Below are positions 31,211-40,278 of a stretch of DNA of 64,000 bases, one piece after another. The notes under the pieces were generated by a model, which was given only the letters and a program-made list of their open reading frames with translations, had not been told where the DNA came from and did no database searches. The translations under genes were made by a program, and so were the position numbers. The DNA is taken from positions 60,642 to 124,641 of the forward strand of contig NZ_PYMJ01000014.1 of the NCBI RefSeq assembly GCF_003025615.1, in the 5' to 3' direction. This stretch comes from Photobacterium frigidiphilum. GTDB lineage: Bacteria > Pseudomonadota > Gammaproteobacteria > Enterobacterales > Vibrionaceae. The first letter of the stretch is position 1; each line of letters opens with the position of its first letter.

Positions 31211-32107
31211 CTATAAAAGTCCTTCTACTATATCGGCAAGGCCGTTAAAGGTCTTGATTCGGCTAGACGTCGGGCGCCACACTAAACCAATTTCACGGTA
31301 AGCAGCCTGCCCCGGAGGCTCAATAACAACTAAGTTTTGATTATCTAATAAGCCATGATCGATAGCCATTTGAGGAATAAAGGTTGTGCCTAACCCATTC
31401 GCTACCATCTGCACTAACGTGTGTAAGCTTGTGGCAGTAAAGGGGTTTATTTTTTCTTTGGTGGTCAGCTTGCACGCAGAAACAGCATGATCCGTTAAGC
31501 AATGTTCTTTCTCTAATAAGAAAACCGATTCATCTGGTAAATCAGCGTATCGAAGGGGAACATTCACTTGTTCAGCCTGATTTTTGCTGATCACCATTTT
31601 AAAGGCATCTCGCCCTACTATCTTGCTGTGCATGTTATTGATATCAACAGGCAAAGCTAAGATCAGTACATCCATTTCCCCATTACGTAACGCCGCTAAC
31701 AGGTTCGTGGTGGTGTCTTCGCGCAGCAGAAGATTCAAGTTAGGGTGCATACGATTCACCTCTTGCACCAAATCACACAGCAAGAATGGTGCAATAGTCG
31801 GTATACAGCCCACCCGAAGCTGGCCTTCCATGCCATCGCCTGCGCCACTTGATAATTCCATTAGATCTTGGCTACGTGCCAGTAATTCACGGGAACGTAT
31901 CACGACCTCTTCCCCTGTAGAGGTAAAGACTAACGATTTGTTATCACGCTCTATTAATTGGCAGTTCAATAATTCTTCAAGATTTTGAATGCCTGAACTC
32001 AGGGTTGATTGGCTAACAAAACACTTTATTGCTGCTTTGCCAAAATGACGAGTTTCAAACAAAGTAACAAGGTAATGAAGCTGTTTTAGTGAGGGAAATT
32101 TACTCAT
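31211..32107 (-). CDS. oxyR: LysR-type peroxide sensor OxyR
   Basis: A 298-residue LysR regulator. Helix-turn-helix at about residues 20-40 (FGKAAIKCFVSQSTLSSGIQ); effector domain from about 93. Cys203 and Cys212 (EKEHCLTDHAVSAC) have the nine-residue spacing and context of the redox-active Cys199/Cys208 pair of OxyR, and FTATSLHTLVQMVANGLGTTFIP matches the family. It is divergent from a peroxiredoxin gene, a classic OxyR target. The exact OxyR operator in 32108-32239 cannot be fixed by eye. Confidence 0.9.
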   Translation of the reverse strand: MSKFPSLKQLHYLVTLFETRHFGKAAIKCFVSQSTLSSGIQNLEELLNCQLIERDNKSLVFTSTGEEVVIRSRELLARSQDLMELSSGAGDGMEGQLRVGCIPTIAPFLLCDLVQEVNRMHPNLNLLLREDTTTNLLAALRNGEMDVLILALPVDINNMHSKIVGRDAFKMVISKNQAEQVNVPLRYADLPDESVFLLEKEHCLTDHAVSACKLTTKEKINPFTATSLHTLVQMVANGLGTTFIPQMAIDHGLLDNQNLVVIEPPGQAAYREIGLVWRPTSSRIKTFNGLADIVEGLL

Positions 32108-32239
32108 CGTTTTTTTCGATTACTCCAATCTATTTATTCCGCTTTTTTCAATCTAACAGTTTAGGTATAGTTTGTCTCGTCCAAACAAGGAGCCTACCGA
32201 AAAGGTCGGCGACAAACAGAATATTTGAGGAGCACCAAA

Positions 32240-32842
32240 ATGGTACTAGTAGGTCGTCAAGCACCAGATTTTACTGCTGCAGCTGTTCTCGGTAACGGCG
32301 AAATTGTTGATAGCTTCAACTTCGCAGAGTTTACTAAAGGTAAAAAAGCAGTAGTTTTCTTTTACCCACTAGATTTCACTTTTGTTTGCCCATCAGAGCT
32401 AATCGCTTTTGACAAGCGTTTTGAAGATTTCCAAGCGAAAGGCGTTGAAGTAATCGGTGTTTCAATCGATTCTCAGTTCTCTCACAACGCATGGCGTAAC
32501 ACTGCTATCGAAGATGGCGGTATCGGTCAAGTTAAGTACCCACTAATCGCTGACATTAAACACGAAATCTGTAAAGCGTACGATGTAGAGCACCCAGAAG
32601 CTGGCGTTGCTTTCCGTGGTTCTTTCCTTATCGACGAAGACGGTCTTGTACGTCATCAAGTAGTTAACGACCTTCCACTAGGCCGTAACATCGACGAAAT
32701 GCTACGCATGGTTGATGCACTAAACTTCCACCAGAAAAACGGTGAAGTTTGTCCAGCACAGTGGGAAGAAGGCAAAGCAGGTATGGACGCATCTCCAAAA
32801 GGTGTTGCTGACTACCTATCTGAGCACACTGCAGACCTATAA
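32240..32842 (+). CDS. Typical 2-Cys peroxiredoxin (AhpC/Prx1 type)
   Basis: A 200-residue thiol peroxidase that reduces hydrogen and alkyl peroxides. Peroxidatic Cys50 lies in DFTFVCPSEL and resolving Cys171 in GEVCPAQW. It also has a GGIG loop (about residues 93-96) and a C-terminal YL segment, resembling the features linked to over-oxidation sensitivity in Prx1 enzymes. Start chosen at ATG 32240, seven bases after GGAG; an in-frame GTG-type start upstream at 32225 is unlikely. A TATAGT -10 candidate lies at 32166-32171. Control by the divergent OxyR is likely. Confidence 0.93.
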   Translation: MVLVGRQAPDFTAAAVLGNGEIVDSFNFAEFTKGKKAVVFFYPLDFTFVCPSELIAFDKRFEDFQAKGVEVIGVSIDSQFSHNAWRNTAIEDGGIGQVKYPLIADIKHEICKAYDVEHPEAGVAFRGSFLIDEDGLVRHQVVNDLPLGRNIDEMLRMVDALNFHQKNGEVCPAQWEEGKAGMDASPKGVADYLSEHTADL

Positions 32843-32942
32843 TTCTTCTTATTGAAGGGTTAACAACACCATGCTCACGGTGTTGAGGCAACGAACGCAA
32901 AAGCGTAAAGCCTAAGTCAGCCAAAGGCAAAAAGAACAATGA

Positions 32943-32969
32943 GGCCCGGATTGCACCGGGCCCTTTTTT
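32943..32969 (+). terminator. Intrinsic terminator of the peroxiredoxin gene
   Basis: A 7-bp GC-rich stem (32943-32949 with 32956-32962), 6-nt loop, then C and six T. It lies 100 bp past the stop codon, giving an unusually long 3' region. Confidence 0.85.
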
Positions 32970-33096
32970 GTCTGGACAAAACTGCCCTTTCAAATTCAAT
33001 CTTAATCATACCGTCTCTAAGCCCTCTCAAAATTTATTTGCATTTATCGCCAGCACTTATCAGACTGCCAATACCTACCCTCGCGTTTGAATAATA

Positions 33097-33834
33097 ATGA
33101 CAATCCAACTTGAAGTTTGTATCGACAACCTAGAATCACTTCACTATGCACAGCAAGGTGGTGCTTCCCGCATTGAATTATGTTCTTCATTAGCCCTTGG
33201 TGGTTTAACACCCAGTGCGGGTTTTATGCAATTAGCAGCCAAACACGCCTCCATTCCTGTTTATGCCATGATTCGCCCACGCCAAGGTGACTTTTTATTT
33301 TCAAGTGATGATGTCGAAATCATGCTGGCAGATATTCACGCAGCGAAACAAGCGCAGCTTCAAGGTGTCGTTATTGGGGTATTAACGCAAGAGGGTCATA
33401 TCGATCACGATATTCTTAACAGCCTAATGAAAGAAGCAAATGGCTTAGGGGTAACGTTTCATCGCGCTATCGACCAATGTATTGAGCCAATGGCGGCATT
33501 AGATAATATTATGGCTGCTGGCTGTGAACGGATACTAACATCAGGCTTACAAGCTAATGCGCTTGATGGCGTAGATATGATTGCAGATATGGTTACATAT
33601 TGTGGCGATCGTTTGAGTATAATGGCGGGTGCCGGAGTAACTGCTACTAACGCAAAACACATTATCACTCGTACTGGTATTAGTGAAATTCACTTATCAG
33701 GGAAAAGCACACGCCCGAGTCATATGGTGCAATTCGCTAACCAAGCACATATGGGTAGCGCCGATATTGATGACTTCAGCATTCCTGTTACATCGGTTGA
33801 AAAAATTGCAGCGGTAGTAAGCGCAATCCGTTAG
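33097..33834 (+). CDS. cutC: CutC family protein (PF03932)
   Basis: A 245-residue TIM-barrel protein of the CutC family, historically linked to copper homeostasis, though the role in Escherichia coli has been reassigned to a regulatory RNA effect and the biochemical function is unclear. Family blocks seen: [68 protein letters not shown] and IMAGAGV. It has a weak ribosome site. It is monocistronic with its own terminator. Confidence 0.92.
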   Translation: MTIQLEVCIDNLESLHYAQQGGASRIELCSSLALGGLTPSAGFMQLAAKHASIPVYAMIRPRQGDFLFSSDDVEIMLADIHAAKQAQLQGVVIGVLTQEGHIDHDILNSLMKEANGLGVTFHRAIDQCIEPMAALDNIMAAGCERILTSGLQANALDGVDMIADMVTYCGDRLSIMAGAGVTATNAKHIITRTGISEIHLSGKSTRPSHMVQFANQAHMGSADIDDFSIPVTSVEKIAAVVSAIR

Positions 33835-33855
33835 ATTTCATGCTATTTAAACGAT

Positions 33856-33884
33856 AAAGCCAGCACTATGGCTGGCTTTATTTT
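33856..33884 (+). terminator. Terminator shared by cutC and the hydrolase gene
   Basis: A 9-bp perfect stem (33856-33864 with 33871-33879), 6-nt loop, followed by ATTTTCC on the plus strand and by TTTAT on the minus strand, so it can serve both convergent genes. Confidence 0.75.
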
Positions 33885-33901
33885 CCTGTCGATTATATAC
33901 C

Positions 33902-35374
33902 TTAAAAACCACGAACTCTTTTCGCCGGATGGATATCGTCTTCAGACGCTATACCGCTAGAATACGTTGCCGATTTCGATTGAGTAGAGCCATCACAGGT
34001 AATATTAGGAACCGGTATTTCTGGATTTAATAAATATTGCGTCGTTGGGTTATCGATACACGTGTTGCCATCAAAGCTAAAACCGTGGTCAACATAGTTA
34101 TTCACAGTAATCAGAGAAGCCAAGTTACCAAATTGCTGATGCATCGATTCTGTCCAAGCGTATGGTGTCGCGGGATCATACTGTCCGCCGATAATCAAAA
34201 TACGTTGACCAGCTAACTTTTGCTCCATATTCTCGATATTCGCGACTGAATCTCGATAGTTTGGCCAGTCTGCACATAACGATGCATTTTGTTTATATTG
34301 GTAATGACCAAATAACTTCGATTCTTTCATAAAACGAGGTTCAGATATTATTGCTTCATTCATATTTATCGGACTAAGTTCATCGGTACAAATCACGGCA
34401 CGAAATAGAGCATCACTTCGCGAGTAATAAGATGACAACTTTTCACTCATTCTTGAAATCGGTTGAGACAAAGCTACTCGTAAATCAGTGGCATCATCAT
34501 CCTTCAGAAATTTGAACAACCCATCTGAAATTGGAGCCCATTCGTTATAAGATTGTCGGCTAACAAGACGATTCAATGTGCTGTCAGATTCATATTTAGA
34601 AAACCTATTAGCTTTTTTATCAAAATAACCGTTAGGGGTGTTAACACTGTCGATCACTGTTTCAAATTGATTCATTCTTGATGCTTCAACTAAACGGTAA
34701 TTCGCCACTGTATCAAAGCCTTTCGTATTACCTAAACGCAATTGTAGGTAGTTTTCTGTATTTGGTGACATCGAAGAATCAAGCACAATAGCGCGCACAT
34801 GTTCGGGAAACTGTTGCGCGTATAACGAACCTAAACGCGTACCATAGGAATACCCGATAAAATTCAGCTTATCATCCCCAAATTTCTGACGTAATTGGTC
34901 AAGATCCTTTACCACACTATTACTGCCTACGTACTGCGAAAATGTTGCATATTCATTATCGCAATTACGGTTTTCAGCACACTTGGTAAGTTCTTCAGCA
35001 TATTGACTACGACCAGACCCCCTTGGATCCATACCAACAATATCAAATCGGTTCAAAATATCATTGGGTAAACGGTTTACAGCCATAGAATTAGCGCCAT
35101 TTACTGCACTAGCACCAGGCCCTCCAAAGTTGAAAACTAAAATACCAAGGCGCTGAGACGGAATATTTGCTCGGTGAACACCATAATAGACATCAATATT
35201 GCCATCATTCAAATTACTGTAATCTTTCGGCACCGACAAAAAGCCACATTCCATGGTTGGTGGGCAAGTACGTTGTGCGTCAGTGGTCGTTTTAGAAAAA
35301 TCACTCCCTCCATCACCACCACCACAACCTGCAAGTAATAAACTAACCGCCAATCCAGATATTAATCGGTACAT
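33902..35374 (-). CDS. Lipoprotein alpha/beta hydrolase (TAP-like peptidase family)
   Basis: A 490-residue envelope hydrolase. Signal sequence with lipobox LLAGC (Cys17) followed by a Gly-rich stretch. Hydrolase features: oxyanion region FNFGGPGAS, FDIVGMDPRGSGRS, nucleophile elbow GYSYG (Ser176), a C-terminal GGQYDPATPY (likely Asp) and DHGFSF (likely His). The layout matches tripeptidyl aminopeptidase-like lipoproteins; the substrate is unknown. Start set at ATG 35374, seven bases after AAGG, rather than the TTG just before. A Fur-box-like sequence lies 43 bp upstream, suggesting iron repression. Confidence 0.85.
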   Translation of the reverse strand: MYRLISGLAVSLLLAGCGGGDGGSDFSKTTTDAQRTCPPTMECGFLSVPKDYSNLNDGNIDVYYGVHRANIPSQRLGILVFNFGGPGASAVNGANSMAVNRLPNDILNRFDIVGMDPRGSGRSQYAEELTKCAENRNCDNEYATFSQYVGSNSVVKDLDQLRQKFGDDKLNFIGYSYGTRLGSLYAQQFPEHVRAIVLDSSMSPNTENYLQLRLGNTKGFDTVANYRLVEASRMNQFETVIDSVNTPNGYFDKKANRFSKYESDSTLNRLVSRQSYNEWAPISDGLFKFLKDDDATDLRVALSQPISRMSEKLSSYYSRSDALFRAVICTDELSPINMNEAIISEPRFMKESKLFGHYQYKQNASLCADWPNYRDSVANIENMEQKLAGQRILIIGGQYDPATPYAWTESMHQQFGNLASLITVNNYVDHGFSFDGNTCIDNPTTQYLLNPEIPVPNITCDGSTQSKSATYSSGIASEDDIHPAKRVRGF

Positions 35375-35417
35375 CAAAAAACCTTATTCAGTGAAGTTGA
35401 AATAACAAACCTACAAT

Positions 35418-35432
35418 TGATAAAAATTATCA
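35418..35432 (-). promoter_or_regulatory. Candidate Fur box upstream of the hydrolase gene
   Basis: On the minus strand TGATAATTTTTATCA matches the 7-1-7 Fur consensus TGATAATnATTATCA at 13 of 14 defined positions. It is 43 bp before the hydrolase start codon, where Fur would overlap the promoter. ppk2, whose start lies 180 bp away on the other side, is a less likely target. Confidence 0.5.
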
Positions 35433-35611
35433 TTACAATGACAACACATATAAAAATAAAATGATACAGCATTCAATTGCATTCTAAACAAATACTTAGC
35501 TGTGAATATCCCTTTTTTGTTACATCAATACCTAAAACTTTCTGAACAACTATTCTTAAGCTTACAATTAAATAATATTTCCTCTTAAATACACTTTATC
35601 TGGAGTGAACA

Positions 35612-36412
35612 ATGTCCAATAATTCAGTAAAGCAATTAAAGAAAACAGACTATGAATCTGAGCTAGTCAACCTGCAAATAGAACTCGTTAAACTTCAAGA
35701 GTGGATCAAACACTCTGGCATGAAGGTGGTCGTTATTTTTGAAGGGCGGGATGCAGCAGGTAAAGGTGGGGTAATAAAACGTATCACAGAAAAACTCAAT
35801 CCTCGTGTTTGCCGTGTTGTAGCATTGCCTCAGCCGACAGAAAAAGAGAAAACACAGTGGTACTTTCAACGTTATGTTTCTCACCTTCCTGCCGCTGGTG
35901 AAATGATATTACTTGATCGTAGTTGGTACAACCGCGCCGGTGTCGAGAAAGTCATGGGCTTTTGTTCAGATGAAGAATACAACGAGTTTCTTCGTTCATG
36001 CCCTGAATTTGAACGCATGCTTAAACGCTCAGGCATTATCTTGGTTAAGTACTGGTTTTCAGTCTCTGATGACGAACAAGAAAAACGCTTTTTAGAACGT
36101 ATTAATACCCCAATGAAGCGTTGGAAGTTTAGCCCTATGGATTTAGAATCCCGAAATCGTTGGGCTGAATACTCAGCAGCAAAAGATGCAATGTTTGCCT
36201 ATACAGACACAAAGCAATGCCCTTGGTGGGTTGTCGATGCAGACAATAAAAAGAAAGCACGTATCAACTGTATTTCACACCTATTAACTCAGATTCCCTA
36301 TAAAGAAATTGATTACCCGACTATCTCGTTACCTAAGGTGAATAAAGAAGGCTACATACGTTCACCAATAGACAATCAAACTTTTATACCTGACCTGTTC
36401 AGCCCAAAATAA
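35612..36412 (+). CDS. ppk2: Polyphosphate kinase 2
   Basis: A 266-residue class I PPK2 that phosphorylates nucleoside diphosphates (GDP or ADP) with polyphosphate, in effect spending polyP. Walker A EGRDAAGKGG at residues 44-53, Walker B LLDRSWYNRAGVE, and the lid region RRWKFSPMDLESRNRW-like segment (MKRWKFSPMDLESRNRW) are intact. Single-domain length. GGAG lies six bases before ATG 35612. It stands alone, but its location near ppk1, ppx and the pst/pho genes fits a shared phosphate economy. I see no Pho box in front of it. Confidence 0.93.
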   Translation: MSNNSVKQLKKTDYESELVNLQIELVKLQEWIKHSGMKVVVIFEGRDAAGKGGVIKRITEKLNPRVCRVVALPQPTEKEKTQWYFQRYVSHLPAAGEMILLDRSWYNRAGVEKVMGFCSDEEYNEFLRSCPEFERMLKRSGIILVKYWFSVSDDEQEKRFLERINTPMKRWKFSPMDLESRNRWAEYSAAKDAMFAYTDTKQCPWWVVDADNKKKARINCISHLLTQIPYKEIDYPTISLPKVNKEGYIRSPIDNQTFIPDLFSPK

Positions 36413-36515
36413 GTTTTGATCGCGCATAATGCTTTGTTCAAACAAAAAAGCACTTTGTTATTATCAGTTTTCTGGTAGCTTGATATCAACATGGATGGTT
36501 TAAGAGGTAACCAGT

Positions 36516-37445
36516 ATGGCGAAAGATTTATATTTAAAGCTCGATCTCAATCTATTACGAACATTTGTGATCCTTTCGCAAGAACTCAATATGCGAAAAG
36601 CCTCTGAACGACTGTTCGTCAGTCAACCTGCGATCAGCCAAGCCTTACTCAAACTCCGCAATCATTTTGACGACGAGCTTTTTGTGAAAACGCGACATGG
36701 TTTAAAACCAACGGCTTTCGGTGAGGAGCTAATGGATAACATTAGTCCAATAATGGATGAACTCTCTTCTACCTTAAACTGCAGCCAAGACTTTGATCCC
36801 GCCGATCTTGAGGGATCAATCCGTATCGCACTAGCGCCACATATCCTTACTTACCTTTCTAGTAAGTTATTCCATGCTATTCGTAATGCAGCACCCAATG
36901 TCGATGTACATCTTCTTAACTGGTCACCGACGACGCTTGAAGATTTGAATAAAGGTAAAATAGCCATCGGGGTTAACTTTGATATTCACCATGCACCTAA
37001 AGAGCTTATTCGCAAAAAAGTTGGGGATGACACCTTCATTATATATGTCCGAAAAGATCACCCAATTGATAAAGAAGTGATTTCCCCAAAAGATGTCAAA
37101 GACTATGAAATGGCTAACTTGATCATTCCAGATTGGAACTCAAATACCTCTCAGGCAGAGCGAGTAATGAAGAGTCATGGATTGAGTGTCAGAATTGGAT
37201 TTCGCTCTGAATTACCAATGGCAGTGCTCGATGTAGTAAGACACACCGATATGGTCTATCCATCAACCACTTTTGTCCCTGAGCGAGAATTGAGAGAATT
37301 ACGCGGAATGAAAGTCACTATTGAGGGTAACGATATCACTTTCCCTGTTATCGCTTATTATCATCAAAAGAATAAACGAAACCCAACAACACTTTGGCTG
37401 CATAAACTCATCAATCAGTTACTGCAAAAAGAAACTGTAAAATAA
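36516..37445 (+). CDS. LysR-family transcriptional regulator, target unknown
   Basis: A 309-residue regulator. The N-terminal winged helix-turn-helix (about 8-67) contains LRTFVILSQELNMRKASERL and FVSQPAISQALLKLR; the rest is a periplasmic-binding-like effector domain (from about 95). The DLNLLRTFV opening resembles the LeuO/NodD-type branch rather than OxyR/CysB. GAGG lies eight bases before ATG 36516. It is 275 bp upstream of a lipoprotein gene in the same direction that it may control. The inducer cannot be predicted. Confidence 0.85.
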   Translation: MAKDLYLKLDLNLLRTFVILSQELNMRKASERLFVSQPAISQALLKLRNHFDDELFVKTRHGLKPTAFGEELMDNISPIMDELSSTLNCSQDFDPADLEGSIRIALAPHILTYLSSKLFHAIRNAAPNVDVHLLNWSPTTLEDLNKGKIAIGVNFDIHHAPKELIRKKVGDDTFIIYVRKDHPIDKEVISPKDVKDYEMANLIIPDWNSNTSQAERVMKSHGLSVRIGFRSELPMAVLDVVRHTDMVYPSTTFVPERELRELRGMKVTIEGNDITFPVIAYYHQKNKRNPTTLWLHKLINQLLQKETVK

Positions 37446-37452
37446 CGCGATA

Positions 37453-37497
37453 TTGCCTGATAAACCTTCTTTCTTATTATTAGGCAATTCTACTTTC
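37453..37497 (+). terminator. Probable terminator of the LysR gene
   Basis: Eleven complementary positions (37453-37463 with 37477-37487, one G-U) around a 13-nt pyrimidine-rich loop, followed by TTCTACTTTCT. AT-rich and moderate in strength. Confidence 0.5.
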
Positions 37498-37720
37498 TAC
37501 TAACCTTCCTCCTTATAAGCACTCCTTATCGGCTACTTAAGCTAGTCAGATTAATTAGCAGGCCTTATCAGTTAGATAATAACTGGTGATTAGATAAAAA
37601 ACACCGCTCAATTTAATATTCTCTCATCGACTAGGAAGGTCAATAAATAGCCATAATAAAACGGCACTGCAGAGCAATGGAAGCTCGTAATATCTAACTA
37701 ATTTTTATTGAGAGAATCAA

Positions 37721-38599
37721 ATGAAAAAGAAATTACTGGCTTCACTCATTGCCGTGTCTGTTTTGGCTGGCTGTTCATCTTCTTCCGGTTCAAAAAATGA
37801 GGACGTAGATCCAGGTTATGGCTTTACCCCTAAACTTGAAAATCCTATAGAACTGGATCCAGAATATGGCAATCCAGAATTAGATCCTGGCTTTGATACA
37901 ACAACACCAACATACGGTGATATTTCAGAAACTCATAATGGCTTTGCTATTACTGGTGATAATGGAACTGTCATCACCGTTGATACAAAAACCCATGACT
38001 CAACCGTCATCTACACAGATTCAGGTGTATTTACAATTAATGACAATAATGAGATCACGAATTACAGTACAGGTGAAGTAGTAGGTCACGTCCAGATCAC
38101 TGATGATACTGTCACTCTCCGCACCGATAATGGTACCGAAGTTGTCTTTAGAAACGAAGATGGACGACTCTTCGCAGCCGTTATTTCTCGACCTGAAAAC
38201 CAAAACCCAATAGAGATGGAGCCTACACTCCCTATTCTTGGTGATATTTTGCCAGTTAACTACTCTATTATTGCTGTTGGGGATAGCACTTACAAAGCAC
38301 TTGATTCTGAAGGGAATTATATTGCGTTAATTACCTATGATGACTCGGCTAATACCGCCAGAATCACGATGGGTGGTCAGTCTTATAACTTTGAAAACGT
38401 ATTTGTATACAAAAATGATAATAATCAGGTCGTTGGCATTATCCATGATGATAAATATTGGACAGCTAACGGTGGTATTAAAGATATTGCGGAAATGAAA
38501 TCAAATCTTGGTAACCTTTCTAACGAGCAAAAAACTCAGCTGCGCACTAAAGCGAAAGATCTACGTGAAAACATCAAGGCACAGATCAACCGTTCTTAA
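37721..38599 (+). CDS. Uncharacterised lipoprotein, beta-rich
   Basis: A 292-residue lipoprotein I do not recognise. The signal sequence ends in lipobox VLAGC (Cys18) and Ser-rich residues. A Pro/Gly/acidic linker follows with near-repeats (PGYGF, DPEYGNPELDPGFD). Residues about 70-160 contain short beta-strand units alternating with Asn/Asp turns (TGDNGTVITVDTKTHD, TDSGVFTINDNNE). A second beta-rich part runs to about 255, and the C-terminus is a charged helix (NEQKTQLRTKAKDLRENIK). GAGAG precedes the ATG. A terminator hairpin separates it from the following barrel gene; envelope function is inferred only from the signal. Confidence 0.8.
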   Translation: MKKKLLASLIAVSVLAGCSSSSGSKNEDVDPGYGFTPKLENPIELDPEYGNPELDPGFDTTTPTYGDISETHNGFAITGDNGTVITVDTKTHDSTVIYTDSGVFTINDNNEITNYSTGEVVGHVQITDDTVTLRTDNGTEVVFRNEDGRLFAAVISRPENQNPIEMEPTLPILGDILPVNYSIIAVGDSTYKALDSEGNYIALITYDDSANTARITMGGQSYNFENVFVYKNDNNQVVGIIHDDKYWTANGGIKDIAEMKSNLGNLSNEQKTQLRTKAKDLRENIKAQINRS

Positions 38600-38631
38600 C
38601 CATACGGGTTAAACGATTGATTTCAACCTAA

Positions 38632-38659
38632 AAAAGAGCCGCCATTCAGCGGCTCTTTT
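38632..38659 (+). terminator. Intrinsic terminator of the lipoprotein gene
   Basis: A perfect 11-bp stem (38632-38642 with 38649-38659), 6-nt loop, ending in four T. It is 33 bp after the stop codon and 23 bp before the next start codon, so the barrel gene probably depends on read-through or on a promoter within the lipoprotein gene's end. Confidence 0.75.
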
Positions 38660-38681
38660 GATAATAAGCCTTGGTGAACAT

Positions 38682-39350
38682 ATGAAAGTTATTAATAAGG
38701 TACTTGCCATTGCTGCACTTTTGGCAAGTTCTTTCCAGCCTGCCGCTGCTGAACCACAAATAGGTTTCCAAGTATCTAAAACCGGTGATGACTGGATAGG
38801 TACAATAATCGGATCAATTCAAGCAACCGAAGAAATCAATGTAAGCGCCGAAATTGATTCTACTGGCTACCTAGAAATAGGAGCTGGTTATGGGTTGATG
38901 TTTGGTCAATTTTATACTGAAGCATTTGCGAGTTATGGCCGTGCAGATAGCATAGATATTTATGACATTGGTATCTTCACTGGTACTGCATTAACCGAAA
39001 ACCTCATGGCATTTGCAAGTACCTCTCATGAATGGCGTGACACAAAAGCCTTGATAGATATTGATTGGCTAGATCAACGAGAGTGGAAATCATCAGTTGG
39101 ACTTAGTTATAGCCCTTTAACGTGGCTTAATACCAGCTATAACTTTAATCATGACCGACTACTTTCAGGCAACCGCTGGTCGCAAGATGTCGTAAATGAC
39201 AACATCAACAGCCATGATATTACCATTACATTTAAACCCAAATGGATTGAACCCTACATAAAGTATACCTATGGTGAATACCGAGTACGCCCAGGCGAAC
39301 GCGTAACGTCAGAGAGCTCATATGAAATGGGCGTCAATTTTAAGTTTTAA
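38682..39350 (+). CDS. Uncharacterised small outer-membrane beta-barrel protein
   Basis: From ATG 38682 it has 222 residues: a signal peptide (MKVINKVLAIAALL, cleavage after AAA at about residue 23) followed by alternating amphipathic strands with aromatic girdles (YLEIGAGYGLMF, FYTEAFASYG, WKSSVGLSYSPL, WLNTSYNFNHD, HDITITFKP) and a C-terminal strand ending in Phe (YEMGVNFKF), the BAM recognition pattern. About ten strands are likely. Start chosen because the upstream in-frame GTG-type start gives no signal peptide at the N-terminus. I know no family for it. It lies in the LysR-lipoprotein-barrel group. Confidence 0.75.
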   Translation: MKVINKVLAIAALLASSFQPAAAEPQIGFQVSKTGDDWIGTIIGSIQATEEINVSAEIDSTGYLEIGAGYGLMFGQFYTEAFASYGRADSIDIYDIGIFTGTALTENLMAFASTSHEWRDTKALIDIDWLDQREWKSSVGLSYSPLTWLNTSYNFNHDRLLSGNRWSQDVVNDNINSHDITITFKPKWIEPYIKYTYGEYRVRPGERVTSESSYEMGVNFKF

Positions 39351-39439
39351 CTCTTTAAATAATATTTAGATGATGAGTTCTCATTCTTAGCCTAGAAAAA
39401 GTAATGTCAATATACCCATTCAACCATTTGGTTACTCTC

Positions 39440-39477
39440 GCCCCTACGACTCATATATTTATTCTAGGGGCCTTTTT
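39440..39477 (+). terminator. Candidate terminator of the barrel-protein gene
   Basis: A 7-bp stem (39440-39446 with 39465-39471) with an 18-nt AT-rich loop, followed by CTTTTTG. It is 90 bp past the stop codon. Confidence 0.6.
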
Positions 39478-39556
39478 GATTATCTAAAATAAGACACTCA
39501 TAAAAACTGACTGTAAAGCACCCAGTATACAGCAGGGTCCCTACGGCTGTTATTAA

Positions 39557-40267
39557 TCACTTCAATACATTGCCTATTTCATCAGGATTGGTATGGCGAA
39601 CATCTTTGCCTTTAACGAAATAGATAATGTATTCACAAATGTTTTGGCAGCGGTCACCAACACGTTCAATAGAACGCGCCGACCACATTACTTGTAATAC
39701 ATTGGGTATTGAGCGCGGATCTTCCATCATATATGTCATCAGTTGACGAATTATCGCTTCATATTCGCGATCTATACGATCATCTTCTTGATATACTTCG
39801 ACAGCTGCTTTTACATCCATTCGCGCAAATGCATCAAGCACGTCATGTAACATTTTTACTGCATGTTGACCAAGTGCTTCTAACGATACCAATAAGTTAT
39901 ATTGTTTATTCGTGAAGTTTTCTAATGCCACTTTCGCAATACTTTCTGCAACATCACCGATACGTTCTAGATCAGTAATGGTTTTAATTATGGCGATAAC
40001 TAACCGTAAGTCACTCGCAGTTGGCTGACGTTTCGCGATAATACGCGTACACGCTTCATCAATCGCCACTTCCATCGCATTAACTTTATGATCGTCCTTA
40101 ATCACACGTTTGGCTAATTCTGCATCTTGCTGGTGCATCGCTTTTAATGAATCAGCAAGTTGCTGTTCAACTAACCCGCCCATCGCTAATACATGCGTAC
40201 GGATACTTTCTAATTCGGCATTAAACTGACCAGATATATGACGGCCAAGGCTTAAATTATCTAACAT
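39557..40267 (-). CDS. phoU: Phosphate regulon accessory protein PhoU
   Basis: A 236-residue all-helical protein of two PhoU repeats (about 20-110 and 125-215) that links the Pst transporter to PhoR and restrains phosphate uptake. Metal-cluster-type motifs [12 protein letters not shown] and [11 protein letters not shown] in the first repeat and [13 protein letters not shown] in the second are intact. AAGGAG lies seven bases before ATG 40267. It begins 11 bp after pstB and is the last gene of pstC-pstA-pstB-phoU. Confidence 0.96.
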   Translation of the reverse strand: MLDNLSLGRHISGQFNAELESIRTHVLAMGGLVEQQLADSLKAMHQQDAELAKRVIKDDHKVNAMEVAIDEACTRIIAKRQPTASDLRLVIAIIKTITDLERIGDVAESIAKVALENFTNKQYNLLVSLEALGQHAVKMLHDVLDAFARMDVKAAVEVYQEDDRIDREYEAIIRQLMTYMMEDPRSIPNVLQVMWSARSIERVGDRCQNICEYIIYFVKGKDVRHTNPDEIGNVLK

Positions 40268-40278
40268 ATTGCGACTCC

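Noticed and set aside
31584..31988. 134-codon plus-strand frame opposite oxyR
   Set aside because: Antisense to the OxyR DNA-binding and effector regions; no supporting signals.
32843..32942. Small RNA gene in the long 3' region after the peroxiredoxin
   Set aside because: There is a small inverted repeat (AACACC/GGTGTT) but no promoter; it is more simply the 3' untranslated region ending at the terminator.
36413..36515. Terminator after ppk2
   Set aside because: The TGCTTT/AAAGCA pairing is irregular and has no convincing U-tract, so I did not list it.
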